The notes beneath the pieces were generated by a model that did no database searches, was not told the DNA's origin, and saw only the letters and a list, made by a program, of their open reading frames with translations. DNA of 64,000 nt, taken from assembly GCF_008831285.2 (NCBI RefSeq), contig NC_045148.1:5711001-5775000 (forward strand). The letters are read 5' to 3'. The stretch is from Nymphaea colorata (taxonomy: Eukaryota > Streptophyta > Magnoliopsida > Nymphaeales > Nymphaeaceae). This document shows, piece by piece, positions 41,401 through 52,499 of this stretch (the first letter of the stretch is position 1; each line of letters opens with the position of its first letter). Position numbers and translations under genes: made by a program.

Positions 41401-44400
41401 GTTTACATAGTTAAGAAAGAAAATAAGAAGATTCGGAAATGAAAGATTGTTCAGGTACAACATCATGTGACTATAAGAAAATGAGATCTAACCAAGGATA
41501 TGGTCCTAAAAATTCCAGGTCAAGATCAAGTTCAGCAGGTGGTTCAGATAAATGCACTATGTCTTCAGTGGAAGGGTCGTAGACACGTTGATGTCGAAAT
41601 GTCCAAATTGCCTTTTTGAAGTCTTCTTCATAGGAAGGTGGAACCGACATACCGTTGTACCTCAAATGCTTAATAATCTGTAAAGGAGATGAATGAGAAG
41701 GAGCAATTAATTAGTGGTGGATGTACCCAAATACACACCCAAGTTCAAACAAGACTAAAAAAAGGTCTCCACATATAAATTAAAAATTCATTCACTCAGT
41801 TCAGACTCAACAAAGAAAACAAATATCTTAGGGCCACAAGTCCAACAATTTACACAAGCATGTGGGATGTTCACAAGAATATGTGCTCATTCATGCACCA
41901 TATCTGGAGATGTTGAACGCTTCATTAGCCAGCATGTCCTAGGTATTGATGAACAAATAAAGTAGAATACAAAAAGTCCAAAATGTTAAACCATGGAAGT
42001 CCACAATATATTCAATGGGTGACAAAACTTTCCCTAAAATTTGAGGATCTGGCAAGATGTTTGTTGCCTTTGAGAAACTTAGAGCAAGAAAGAGGAAAGA
42101 GAGATCAGGTTGCCCAGTGGGCAACCTTGAGAGGGTCCAGGCATCAAACCATTAATTGGCTGTCTGTGTACTTGATGCAATACACTGACTGCAGCACACT
42201 AGCAGTTGCATCAATGGCTGAGATGCCTGGGCAAGCAGATCCGCTTTCAAAAAAAACGAGAAGAGAAAGACGAATGCTTGAAGTAGTAGTCAAAGACTCA
42301 AAAGTACTAGGTTTACCTGGATGGTGAACCTTCAGAAAGGCCTAGATGGCTCCTAGGCGGGCCAAAAACAGTAAATTTGAAAAAAAAAAAGAGGAAGAAG
42401 GAGAAGAAAAAGGAGAAAAACAAACGGAATGAAAAAAGTGAAGAAAGAAAAGTAGACGAAGAAGAAAAGAAGGAGAAAAAAGATTATTCTTTGACTTGAG
42501 TGCCCGCCCAGCCTAGTCGAGAAGGAGGCGATGTAGGGCATAAGCATGCTTTTGACTGCTGATTACACATGCATATCTTCATGGAAATTGGATCAGTAGT
42601 AAGCAATTAGACCATGCCCAAAAGTTAGATACTGTAAGAATGCCAGTTTATTTTATACCAGAATCCATCAAAAATTAGGAACAACATGTTCCAGCTTGAA
42701 TGAACAGGAATTATTCTTTATCCATGAAGGAATCACCATTCAGAAGATACCCAAATCTTTGCTTTCCCATGTCAAGTGACAAATTATCAAGTGAAAAAAG
42801 TTGCCTGGCCAGATGCAACAGGGATTTTTATGAAACAGTCATCATAGTAATTGCTACTTCCATGTTTTTTGGGGTCTACCAAAATTTATTCCTATTTAAT
42901 TGGACAGGAATTAAGTTTTCTTCTATAGTATTTATACATAAAGAGCTCATGATAACTGGAGATCCTAATCATTGGTTTTCCATGAAAATTCAATCATTTT
43001 CGTATTGTGCCAAATAGTGATAGTAGTCATTTTAATGAAAAGCCACACTATGGCTTTTTCAATCAATCTATAAAACACAACCTACTAATCTAAATGGACC
43101 TGAGAGGCCTTAAAATGCCTTAAAGCCTGAACGGCATTGCCAGCAGCAAATGTGTCTATATTTGAAGTTTTGAACAGCACCCAGCATGGAATTTGAAAAG
43201 AAAGAAAAAAAACACATTAATGGAGCCGCTTTGTTGTTCGATCATTCTTTAAGAATATCTTAGATGTACCAGTACCTTTTTGTGGCATTTAAGCCTTTGA
43301 ACCATTGCATGGGCTCTTTTTGGACCCATACCAGGCAGCGACTGGAGATAATCACACCCACTTAAAATACACATCTCAAGAAGCATTTGCTTTGTGAATC
43401 CAATAAAGTTCAATTCCCTATTCTGTTGAAGTTTCTCATGCTGAAAAAGGAGACCATCACCATACTTGTCCATCTTGAAGATAATCTGAATTCACAAAAA
43501 AATAGTCAGGACCTATACTCAGTGGCAAGTACCACCATATTGTTCTATCAGAACAAATGACTACCATCCCCAAAATAAACCATTAAGTCTCAAGAAGTGA
43601 TAGCTACTTTGGTGCAGCCAAATGGAATTAAGTCTGAATCCTCTGTGATGATAGCCTCAACTCGTTCATTAATAGACAAGAATGCCATTTGTGCATCAGC
43701 TTCATATGGAGCAACAATGTACTCAACCTTTTCTTGCCTTAGCACCTACAAGATGCAACCATGTAAGTAAAAACAAGAGAGACGTCTTACTAAAATATTA
43801 TTAGTTTAAGGACCTTGATTTTATAGAAAAGTGAAGCTATCATAGAAATTCAATTGAAAGATAAAAAGCCAAAATTTTATCAAAAGCACAAAAAGATAAA
43901 GACAATGCAGTGTAATGAACAATGGATTTATGAAGATTAGTCACCATAATCTGGTTGAGCAGAAAATATTGAGAAGAACAGGAGGCGAGGCACACAACAC
44001 AAAGTCAGTACTCTCAATCTCAGGATATGTTATAATTTTAAGCATGTAAAGGATCAGGATTTGGGTCAGATCTAATCTTTACCAAAGTTGGCTTAATCAG
44101 ATTTTATGTAGTCGGGCTCTAACGCTATCTTTTAAAACCAATTAAGAATTAAAATCAGCATCTTTTGTTTTGGGAAGAGTTGCCTTTTGGAGAGCACGAT
44201 ATGAGGAAAGTTCTAAGCTGTGATCAGGGAGAGTTATTGTGTATGGTTGGGGAGGCTGGAAAGGCAGTGGTTTACCATGTGGCAAATGTCAGTGGTTCTA
44301 GTCTGCTTGTCTCCAGTCCAGCTCATGGTCCAACTCTCATAAGATCTAAAACCTATATTTAATTAGGTCAAATCTTTATTGGATGTCACTCAGACATTTG

Positions 44401-47400
44401 ACTCGAATTTAGATTTAGTTAAAGAACAGCATACCAAATCTGTATCTGATTAGGACCTGGATCCAGAATCTTGTTAGATCCCACCAAACAGATTCAAAAC
44501 AAGACCAGTTATCAGATTTTTATCTGATCCATTTATGTTCCCATCTAATTTTGTTCTGTTATAAGATGCATTATACAAGATAGGAAATAGGAGAATAATG
44601 CCCCGAACATATAAACAAATCACAATCATATCCAATGAATAAAGTTACCCAATACATGCCATTTCTGGATCTGTATCAACTCTGGGTTCAAACCCAAGTA
44701 GTCTTAACACATCTCCTCAAGTTGTACATGTCTTGAATTGTTAACAACTTGTCCGTAAGACACCAAAAGCTGTTTTTTATCAGCCCTTTCATGAATAGAT
44801 CAATTATTTGGTTTCCAGTATAAATGAAGTGAGGCTCAAGCTTCTTATCTTCAACTTTTAATGAAATATTGATCTATCTTACTATGTTTTATGAAACTAT
44901 GATGCATGAGATTGAGGCAAATGATTATAGGACTTCATTATTGCATAACAAAAGATAGGTTCCAATCCAATCAACAAATGCCTAATCCACGTAGCCTCCA
45001 CAGTGTCAGCAACTATAGATCTATATTTTAAAAGGAATTTGAAGTAGCAACAGCTTTTGTTTTCCATTGCTTCAACACACTAGATTCTCCCGAAGATACA
45101 ACAATAGCCTAAATCTATTCTTGCCTCATTGGGATCTCCTACCTGACCTGCATTTATGTAAGTGACTTCACAAATACTCAATTTCACCAATTTGTGTTGT
45201 AGCAATCCGGGGCTTGCAATCTCCTTGCTCTGCTTAACGAATGATGTGCATATTTGTTAGGATATGGTTCTTTGTGTCCACCTCAAAACCAAGAAAATAA
45301 GGATAGCCTTATATAATAGATATAGAATTGAGATCCCTTCTTCAAATTCACACTCAGGATATAAAATTCTTGCTTCCAATGTCTAAGAATAGGTTTAAAA
45401 CTTTAAACTAACTTGTCTAATAACTTATTGTAGAGCAATCATCCGAGATTGCCACGAACACTTCTTGAGGGAAAGTTGAGGTAATATACGTGAGCAAGGC
45501 CTAATTTCTTCTTATCCAAGTGATGTACTTAGGGTTCCAAAATAATTTGTTAGAGAACCACTTTATCATTGTTTTTCTCGCTATGTGATAAGCGGCAAAA
45601 CTAGAACTAGTCCATCCATTGATAAAAGGAATGATATGCCTTTTCAAGTCAAGCGATTGAAATTATTGAATTTTTCAAACACAAGCTGATTCAGGAAATT
45701 TGAGAAGTTCGAAGGCAAAGATGAAAAATCCATGATCAAAGATAGAAGAAAAAAAACCGAGAATGAGAAAGGTTTCAAGGGCACAAAACAAAAAGAAATT
45801 ATTGTTCATACACAATCCAAAGAGACATCAGCAATCAGGCCAAAGAGTAATAGTTATTTTTGTATTTGAAGATTGGTCTCCCTTTCATTTTTTCCCTTTG
45901 CAAGATCACAGCCCTCAACAATGATGGGCCGGAAACTGATGCTCAGACTGTCTTATAGATACGTGATGATTCTGTTGGTTTCACATGATCAGAAATTTTG
46001 TAAAACAGACCACAATTCTGGTCTGAAGAGTCTGAATAAAAGAAGGTGACACAAAGGACTTCGCAGAACAAGGAAAGGAAAAGAACCAAGTTTGATTTCA
46101 GATGACTGAAGAGGAATAACAAATAAGAAAAATTAGAAGGGATACCCTAACACTCAACAGCATAGGATTTTGGACTTGGAAAGGAGAGAGTCTAAAACAG
46201 ATCTTGACAAGATGTCTTGACAATGATCATGTCCAGAACAGAAATATCACCTGGATTAGTTCAACTGCAATTGAAGGTGAAATATCAACAGCTTTCTGGT
46301 AGCATTCAAAAGCTGCATTTAGATTGCCAGAGGACTCGTGCTGGATGGCACGCTCAAGGTTTTCCTTCCTTGACCTGCAAAAGTATGCAAAAATATGCAT
46401 ATCTGAGATGGAGTCTGGAATAAATGCCAATCCGAAAAGCTAATGATACAAATGCTTGCTTAAAAAATGAATTTGATAGCTACGAAAGGGAAAGCACTAG
46501 TGAAGCATCGCAACTACAAAGCAAGAGCTACTCACTTAGAAAAGATCATGCAATCATAATGAAACCAAGATTGCTACCTCCAGTTGCTCAGAAACATCTT
46601 GTTTGCAAAATGAAAAGCTACAAGTAGAAGACTTTTTCAGCTTCCATCAAAAAACTTGTCTAACTTAAAATTATAAACTGGGGATAAGCAAACCTTCTTG
46701 TTTTTTATTAGCTTAGTAAATAAGCCTTGGTCTCTCAATATAATAAAAGGGGTTCTACTGTCAACATAAAATGTGCTCCAAGACATGACTGGGATATCAC
46801 CATCTGCAGGCACCAATGGCAAAAAGCAATGAGTTCTTAGGTTTTTCACCTACTAGAGTCTATTGTAATTCATTTTATTCACCCCTCCATCAAGAGAAAC
46901 GCACTAGATATTTTATTCAAAACCCATTTGCAGGTTTCTTATTCAGACTAGCAACCAATTGGAAAGTTCTGAAATGGCCTCATACAGGCAATTGGCTGCC
47001 TGATTGCTGTGACCCAAGCCTAAACTACTCTTGCTTTCGACCTCCATGGAATTTAGCCTACAATGAAATGCATGACTACCATCTCTGAAAAGTTTATAAT
47101 CACAGCTACATCAGTCATGCTACTTCATTTCAACCCCTTCCAAATCACTTTGGTTGACCTAATAATCTAAGAAGAAATTAACATATCTATACACAAAAAG
47201 TTGTTATTAGTCTACCTAATATATCTCTGCAAGACTTCTTAATTATTAAGTACATACATTTACAACTTTCAAAACATAGACGAGATTAACTTGTGGTCTC
47301 TAGAAAAGCTCACTTCCAAAAGATTTTAAATTTAGGAATTCTTATCATTTTTATAGTTCTTACTTTTAAAATAAAAGAAAATTCTGGAAACAGGAAAACT

Positions 47401-50400
47401 TACTTTTGTGCACTAGAAAAAATTTAGCTGATACTACTAAAGGCAACATCATTCGCTATAACTGATATAGCACAATCAGTAATTGAAAGATCTTTGATTC
47501 TCTGTGGACTCTAATGCTGAAAGAATAAAAGACGGACGGCTTACTTCCGCAATGTATCTAAGAGCCATCAGGTTGCCAATGTTTTAAGATCCAACTGAAT
47601 TCTCCATTCCTAATTCAGACTCTCAGAGGCCCCCCTAAAATTAGTGTAGCATCTGGTTACTGAAGATGGTTAAGTTGCATAAACATGATATGGTACTAGT
47701 ACAACAGTAACAGAAGCTATAATTGTCAAAAGGTTTAGGAATACCATGTTTTCCTAAAAAAAAAAATCATGAAATATTTTCATTACATGGTTAATTTTTT
47801 TCAAAAGAATTTTGTTTGCATTGAATTTCTTGAAACAACATAAGATTCAAAAAAAATGCAATACCCAGCACATGGTTGCAAATTTCAAAAGTTTCAGATT
47901 ATCAGAAGAACAAGAATGAGCACATTTACAGTATCAAGAGAAGTAAAGTCAGCTCATTTGAATTCTTTTGACTAACTAGAGAATATTTGGGACAGTAGTT
48001 GTATGCATTGAAGATTTGAGACAAATATCCTTGGGGGCAGTATCCAAAACAAAGTACTGTCATGTTAATCTGAATGTCATGTGGAGCATGTGAACATTTA
48101 GAACGTGACATCCATACACATACATGTACATTTATTTGTGGGCAATGAACAAAAAGCAAATAATTACTATAAGACTTTAGAAATGTTATTGCTATATTAT
48201 AATGCTCGAATGATTAAAAAGATAAAAAATCAATCTCCATCACTGATATAGTGTAAAACAGACCTTATTTTTAATATTATGTATCTAAAAGTCTAAATAG
48301 ACCAGCTAAAGATGTTTTTGGACTATCTACATGCTGCCTGGTAAAACATACAATTGAAATCATAAATACAAAAAATGGTATTAAATAAGTTAGAAAAAAG
48401 GATCAGAAACCAAAATATCTTTTGAACTCGTAGTATACAGTCTGTTAGTGACATGGTAGTATAGTACCAACCAAAGTATCTTTCAGCTGGTAGTGTACTG
48501 CCAGTGACATGGTAGTATAGTACTACCACATCAAAAAAATTTTGAGGACCACCATAACCAACTTCCCCTTCTTCAGGTTTACAAAATCATTTCCACTGAA
48601 AAGAGAAAGCAAGAAGGTAATGTATGTGCAAAAGAAACATCTTAATCAAGTTAAGATTTACTAAGAACATCAAGTGATGAAAGAAGGCACGCATGAGAAT
48701 CTTCTTCGTTGCACAAGAAGCCAAAGGGTTACCAGTAAAGTAACTTCCTGAAAAAACAAGCATTGGCCAATGGAATCTTTTAACACAATTTGCAAGTATT
48801 GGGGAGAAGAATGATTTCAGCAGGTTCTGATAACCATACTTTAATCGCTTGGACTCCTGCTCAGCCTTCATTGGAAGAAGTCCACCATCAAATACAAGAA
48901 TAGGTTTAACACCATTGTGCCGCAATAGATTAACTCTATGCATGCAGTAATCAATATGCCTGTGCATCCAAAAATTAGCCAAATTAAATTCAATAGCATG
49001 ATCAAATAGCTAATGCAAGCAGTAGAAACAATGTAATCCAGAAGCCAGTGTTTTATCCTCTAAAGTTTAAGCCACTATATTACCATTTAAGGAGGATCTC
49101 ACCTGGTAATATTCTGGTCTGTGGAGGCGTGTGATCGATGTTATATGAAATAATAATAGCACAAGAATATAATGACCATTTTTTTATAAAGCAACATGCA
49201 ATTTATCAAATAAGATGGCTGACTAAGAACATGATCCAACATGCCAGATTTTAGACATTTCAGCTTGATGTTATATCACTGTTGAAAATTTTTTAAGTTT
49301 TAACTACAAAAATAAAACGAGATGATGACCTCCTAATGTAATATTATCATGTACATAATTTATGGTTTGCAAGCCTTCAGAAAAAAAAAACCAAAAAAAA
49401 AGAGAGAGAACATGTAGGTAAAGAATTTACACAAGTTGCCAAAAGTGAACAAAAATATGGAAAATAGAAGAGAGATAAGGCATTCTAAAGTTCAAGAAGT
49501 ATGAGGTGTGGAATGCATTACAAGTAAACAACAAATGGGATGTGACTAAAAGTTGCATTGGAAGAGAAGAGAGAAAAAAATGAGAAACAAAATAGAAATT
49601 GAATAGAGAAGATGAAAACTGAAAAGTGAGAAACTAATTGAGAAACAAGTAAACCTTCAGATTTTACTTTTAGGCTATTAAAAACATTTTTTTTTACATT
49701 ACTGAGAGGTTAGAGGCTTAGAAGTTGGAAGCTAAGTAACATGGACTCTTCAAAAATGTGGCCATACAATTTGCCTTTTTTTCTTTTGGTTGAATTACTG
49801 GTAGAACCCATAGCGTTTTAATTGTCAACCGTTAATATCTCTCTATATATATATATATATATATACACTAGTCACAAATAACGTTTTGAAGTTTTAAACA
49901 GCGAAGTTTTTCTCAGGTATAATACAGTGAGCTTGAAAAAAACGGGAACAATATAGGAAAAATATGGCAAACTTTTTAAAAATTAAAAAAACTAAAAAAG
50001 GAGAAAAATAAAATAAGTGAGAAACTAATAACACAAACATCAAAAGATAAGTAGATTTACAACAAATAAAAAATAGAAAATGAAAAAAAAAACTGTTTGG
50101 CATTTAAAAAAATGAAAAAAAAAACACACAAACTAAATGCATTAAAAACATTTTTAACATTCTTTTCAAAAAAACGCATTTCTTTAAAGTTTTAAACACC
50201 AATTTAATTGATCGCGTTTTTTTGAAAAAAAATGTATTTTTTGTGACTATGATATATATATATATTTATATTTATATATATGTATGTATGTATGTATCCT
50301 CACGCTGCTCACACCCACACTTGCACCTCTGTGATAGCTGGAACATAGTTGGTAGGGATTATATGTTGTTTTCTTGTGCTTGACATACCTGTTTCCTTTC

Positions 50401-51513
50401 AACTGTGTTCCGTTCCTTAAGGAATATTCTTGCTCTGAGGTACTTTTGTTGCTCCGATGCACTTTTAAAGCAATCAAAACCAGAAGTTTTTTCACTAAAA
50501 TGTTAAGCGACAACAAATTTTCTGGTTAAACATCTTGAGAATGATTTTGTACAATCCATAGATAATCATAATTAATTTAATGGGGCCTCAGTTCAGCAGA
50601 AAACACTTGGAAGTATGTTTCTTTGAAGTTTTCAAGTTTATGGGACGCAATTTTTAAGAAGCTACGAAATGAAGAAATGGTTCTGAAAGTGGTCCAATCA
50701 TTTTGGACTCAATTGCAATTGAAAGCAGTAAACAAATCGCGATAAACATGAACAAGAGGTTATGCTTTTCTGAAAAATAAACTTCCTGTAGACCCAAGCT
50801 GGCTATGGCTGCATATTACCATAGCAGATTTGTCTGTTTGTTTGACCAGCTAATGGCGACTCTATCACGATTATTCAGAACAAAGAATACACAAGAAGAG
50901 CCACAACCGCCCTTATCCGTAAAATACCGCGGTAATCACTCTATTGCAGGTAGTTGCCCGCTTGACAATTTCAAAGCAATTGGTAATTATTATAACAAAA
51001 TGTAGATTCCCTATTTTCCGAGTTCTTTTCTGATAGATTAGATCGTGAACCTTCTGTCTGTTTCCTTCGCATTTTTGCTGAGACGGAGAAAGTGGGGCGG
51101 CCGCATAAGCAATTAATAAGAACAACAACAAGAAGACAAGGTTGCTATCAACTCGGTCGCCAGCTGCTATAACGAAGATGAAGTCTAACAATTTATCGGT
51201 AAAAAGGAGGTTACGAAGACAAAGACGAACCAGAACCATGCAAACTTATACGCCCCAAAACTATCAGGAGAGGAAAGGATCACGCAAAGGAAGAAGGATT
51301 CATGTTAAATTATCGATCGATATTACACAGAGACAGATCGAGCTCCCATTACCTGTAAGTCTTGTGACCCTTGCAGAGTTCCATGCTGCAGGACAGAGCC
51401 CCCTTGTGGAGCCACGAATAGGTATCCACAGCGACGAACTGGCCGGCAAACTCCTTGATGTGGGTAGGTACCATAGTTGATTTCAGCAGCGGGAGGAGGC
51501 CCGGGATCCCCAT
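35442..51513 (-). CDS. EXO1: exonuclease 1 (Rad2/XPG family, 5'-3' exonuclease and flap nuclease)
   Basis: EXO1 resects DNA in mismatch repair, recombination and end processing in the nucleus. Exons, high to low: 51353-51513, 48840-48959, 46251-46374, 43608-43745, 43276-43485, 41502-41677, 41328-41400, 39679-39787, 38122-38351, 37953-38004, 37173-37483, 37014-37042 (provisional), 35622-35849, 35442-35538. This gives about 685 aa. It starts [10 protein letters not shown], with no presequence, as required for this family. Metal-binding residues are D30, D78 (LVFDGG), E150 and D152 (APYEADAQM), D171 and D173 ([11 protein letters not shown]) and D226 (LSGCDYL), followed by the [10 protein letters not shown] helix-two-turn-helix. 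The C-terminus is the usual low-conservation tail, ending [13 protein letters not shown]. One intron is AT-AC. The 29-bp micro-exon and the acceptor at 35849 were chosen because direct joining of 37173 to 35835 or 35849 gives a stop. The nuclease half is very secure; the last three exons less so. Confidence 0.92.
38391..38612. repeat. 111-bp direct tandem duplication in EXO1 intron
   Basis: Units starting AAGCATGGAACAATCTGG (38391) and AAGCACGGAACAATCCGG (38502) are nearly identical over 111 bp, including CTTCCTTTTTTAGAAAGTG. Only a few substitutions separate them, so the duplication is recent. Confidence 0.85.
38781..39202. mobile_element. MITE copy 1 (CCATAGTCACA termini) in EXO1 intron
   Basis: The element (38787-39196, 410 bp) has inverted termini CCATAGTCACA and TGTGACTATGG. 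It is flanked by TGTATA on both sides, a possible 6-bp target-site duplication in a TGTATA-rich context. The interior is very AT-rich and non-coding. A related copy lies at 49867-50251. Confidence 0.65.
41401..41501 (-). other. U12-type AT-AC intron of EXO1
   Basis: On the minus strand the intron opens ATATCCTTGG, has TTTCTTAAC at 41418-41410 (one mismatch to the U12 branch consensus TTCCTTAAC), and closes with AC at 41402-41401, about 10 bases after the branch A. Splicing joins GGACC to AATAATGCCC and yields [17 protein letters not shown], which follows the EXO1 family pattern. The only GT-AG alternative (GTTAGA to CCCCAG) creates TGA at the junction. Confidence 0.85.
44690..45330 (-). pseudogene. 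copia RNase H fragment inside EXO1 intron 3
   Basis: The minus strand, read across frames, shows decayed Ty1/copia RNase H motifs: [18 protein letters not shown] near 45015, a HASKFHKT-like stretch near 44905, and [16 protein letters not shown] near 44840. It is followed by a tail typical of the end of copia pol. No LTRs or target-site duplications were found, so this is a fragment of an old insertion. It shares no close sequence with copia elements 1 and 2. Confidence 0.55.
49867..50251. mobile_element. MITE copy 2 in EXO1 intron 1
   Basis: This is homologous along its length to 38787-39196, for example through GAGAAACTAATAACACAAAC and ATCAAAAGATAAGTAGATTT. The termini are TAGTCACAAATAAC and TTTGTGACTATG. 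It inserted into a TA-rich microsatellite (TA tracts at 49841-49864 and after 50251), so the target-site duplication cannot be resolved. Confidence 0.65.
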
Positions 51514-51558
51514 TTCCCGACCGACCGCAGAACAAAACTATCAAGATCGGCTGCAAAC

Positions 51559-51560
<2 letters not shown>

Positions 51561-51597
<37 letters not shown>
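51561..51597. repeat. (CT)n tract upstream of the EXO1 start
   Basis: A CT run of about 18 units lies 48 bp upstream of the EXO1 start codon (a GA run on the coding strand). It is probably in the 5' leader or core promoter; pyrimidine/purine runs are common in plant leaders. Confidence 0.7.
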
Positions 51598-52499
51598 GGT
51601 CAAGAGAAGGCAGATGACTGCATTTTGGGGAAGCGATCGGCCACGTGAGGGGAGGAAGCGAGTGAAGCGCGCGGAGCGTTCGGTGGTCTTCCTTTCTGAG
51701 AAGAAGGAGAGCGCGCCAATGGCTATCTATGCCTGAAAGATCGAATCGGTAGAGAGAGAGAGCCTATGGGCTCCCCAATTTGGCGGGAGTCTGAGCGTTC
51801 GCGAATTCAAGAAGCTAAGACAGCATTTTTGACATCACACGGACACGATATTAATGCCACTGTCTATTCGATACAACGCGACACAGTAGGTGAAAGCTTA
51901 CTCTACCCTGACTCAGCCTTAACTCGCCCGATTCAACTGCCATAATTTACATTGTGGTTATTTTAAAACTTGACCAAGCAAACTCATGGACTTGGTAACC
52001 TGATTATTTGTCTATTTGAGTTCAAGTCCAAGCCCGAGTCACGGGTTTACTAATTATCTATAAAACAATAGACAGAATTGAGAGAACTAACTATGAAAAA
52101 TGTAAACACAAGACAAAACATACAAAACAAATATAACATAAATCAAACATCAAACAGAACATATAAAACAGAAAACAAATGCACATAAAAAATGTGGTGT
52201 TTTATTCTAAAACCATATAAACAAGACAAAAGTATAATAAACAGAATGTCGTGTCCGTTTGTTCAGAGTTATCAAACGATCTCTTATTGAGAGATGCAGG
52301 TCAGACTGTTCGAGAGTACTCTTCGAGGGAGAGGAGGAGCTGCGGCAGAGGGACGAAATGAGGGGGAAAGTCGAGCGGAGGGAGGGGATGAGACTCGAGC
52401 ACGGGTGAAATTCCACCCGCTTGAAAGTCTGAGCTCTCAGGTTACGCGTTAAACAAGGTGTCGTTTGACGCATATTTAGGCAGGCGGGTGAGTGAAATT

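Noticed and set aside
41471-41502. EXO1 as a pseudogene because of an out-of-frame exon 6 to exon 7 junction
   Set aside because: An AT-AC intron restores the frame and the conserved sequence exactly.
41983-42327. 114-codon plus frame inside EXO1
   Set aside because: It lies antisense in an intron, with no recognisable domain.
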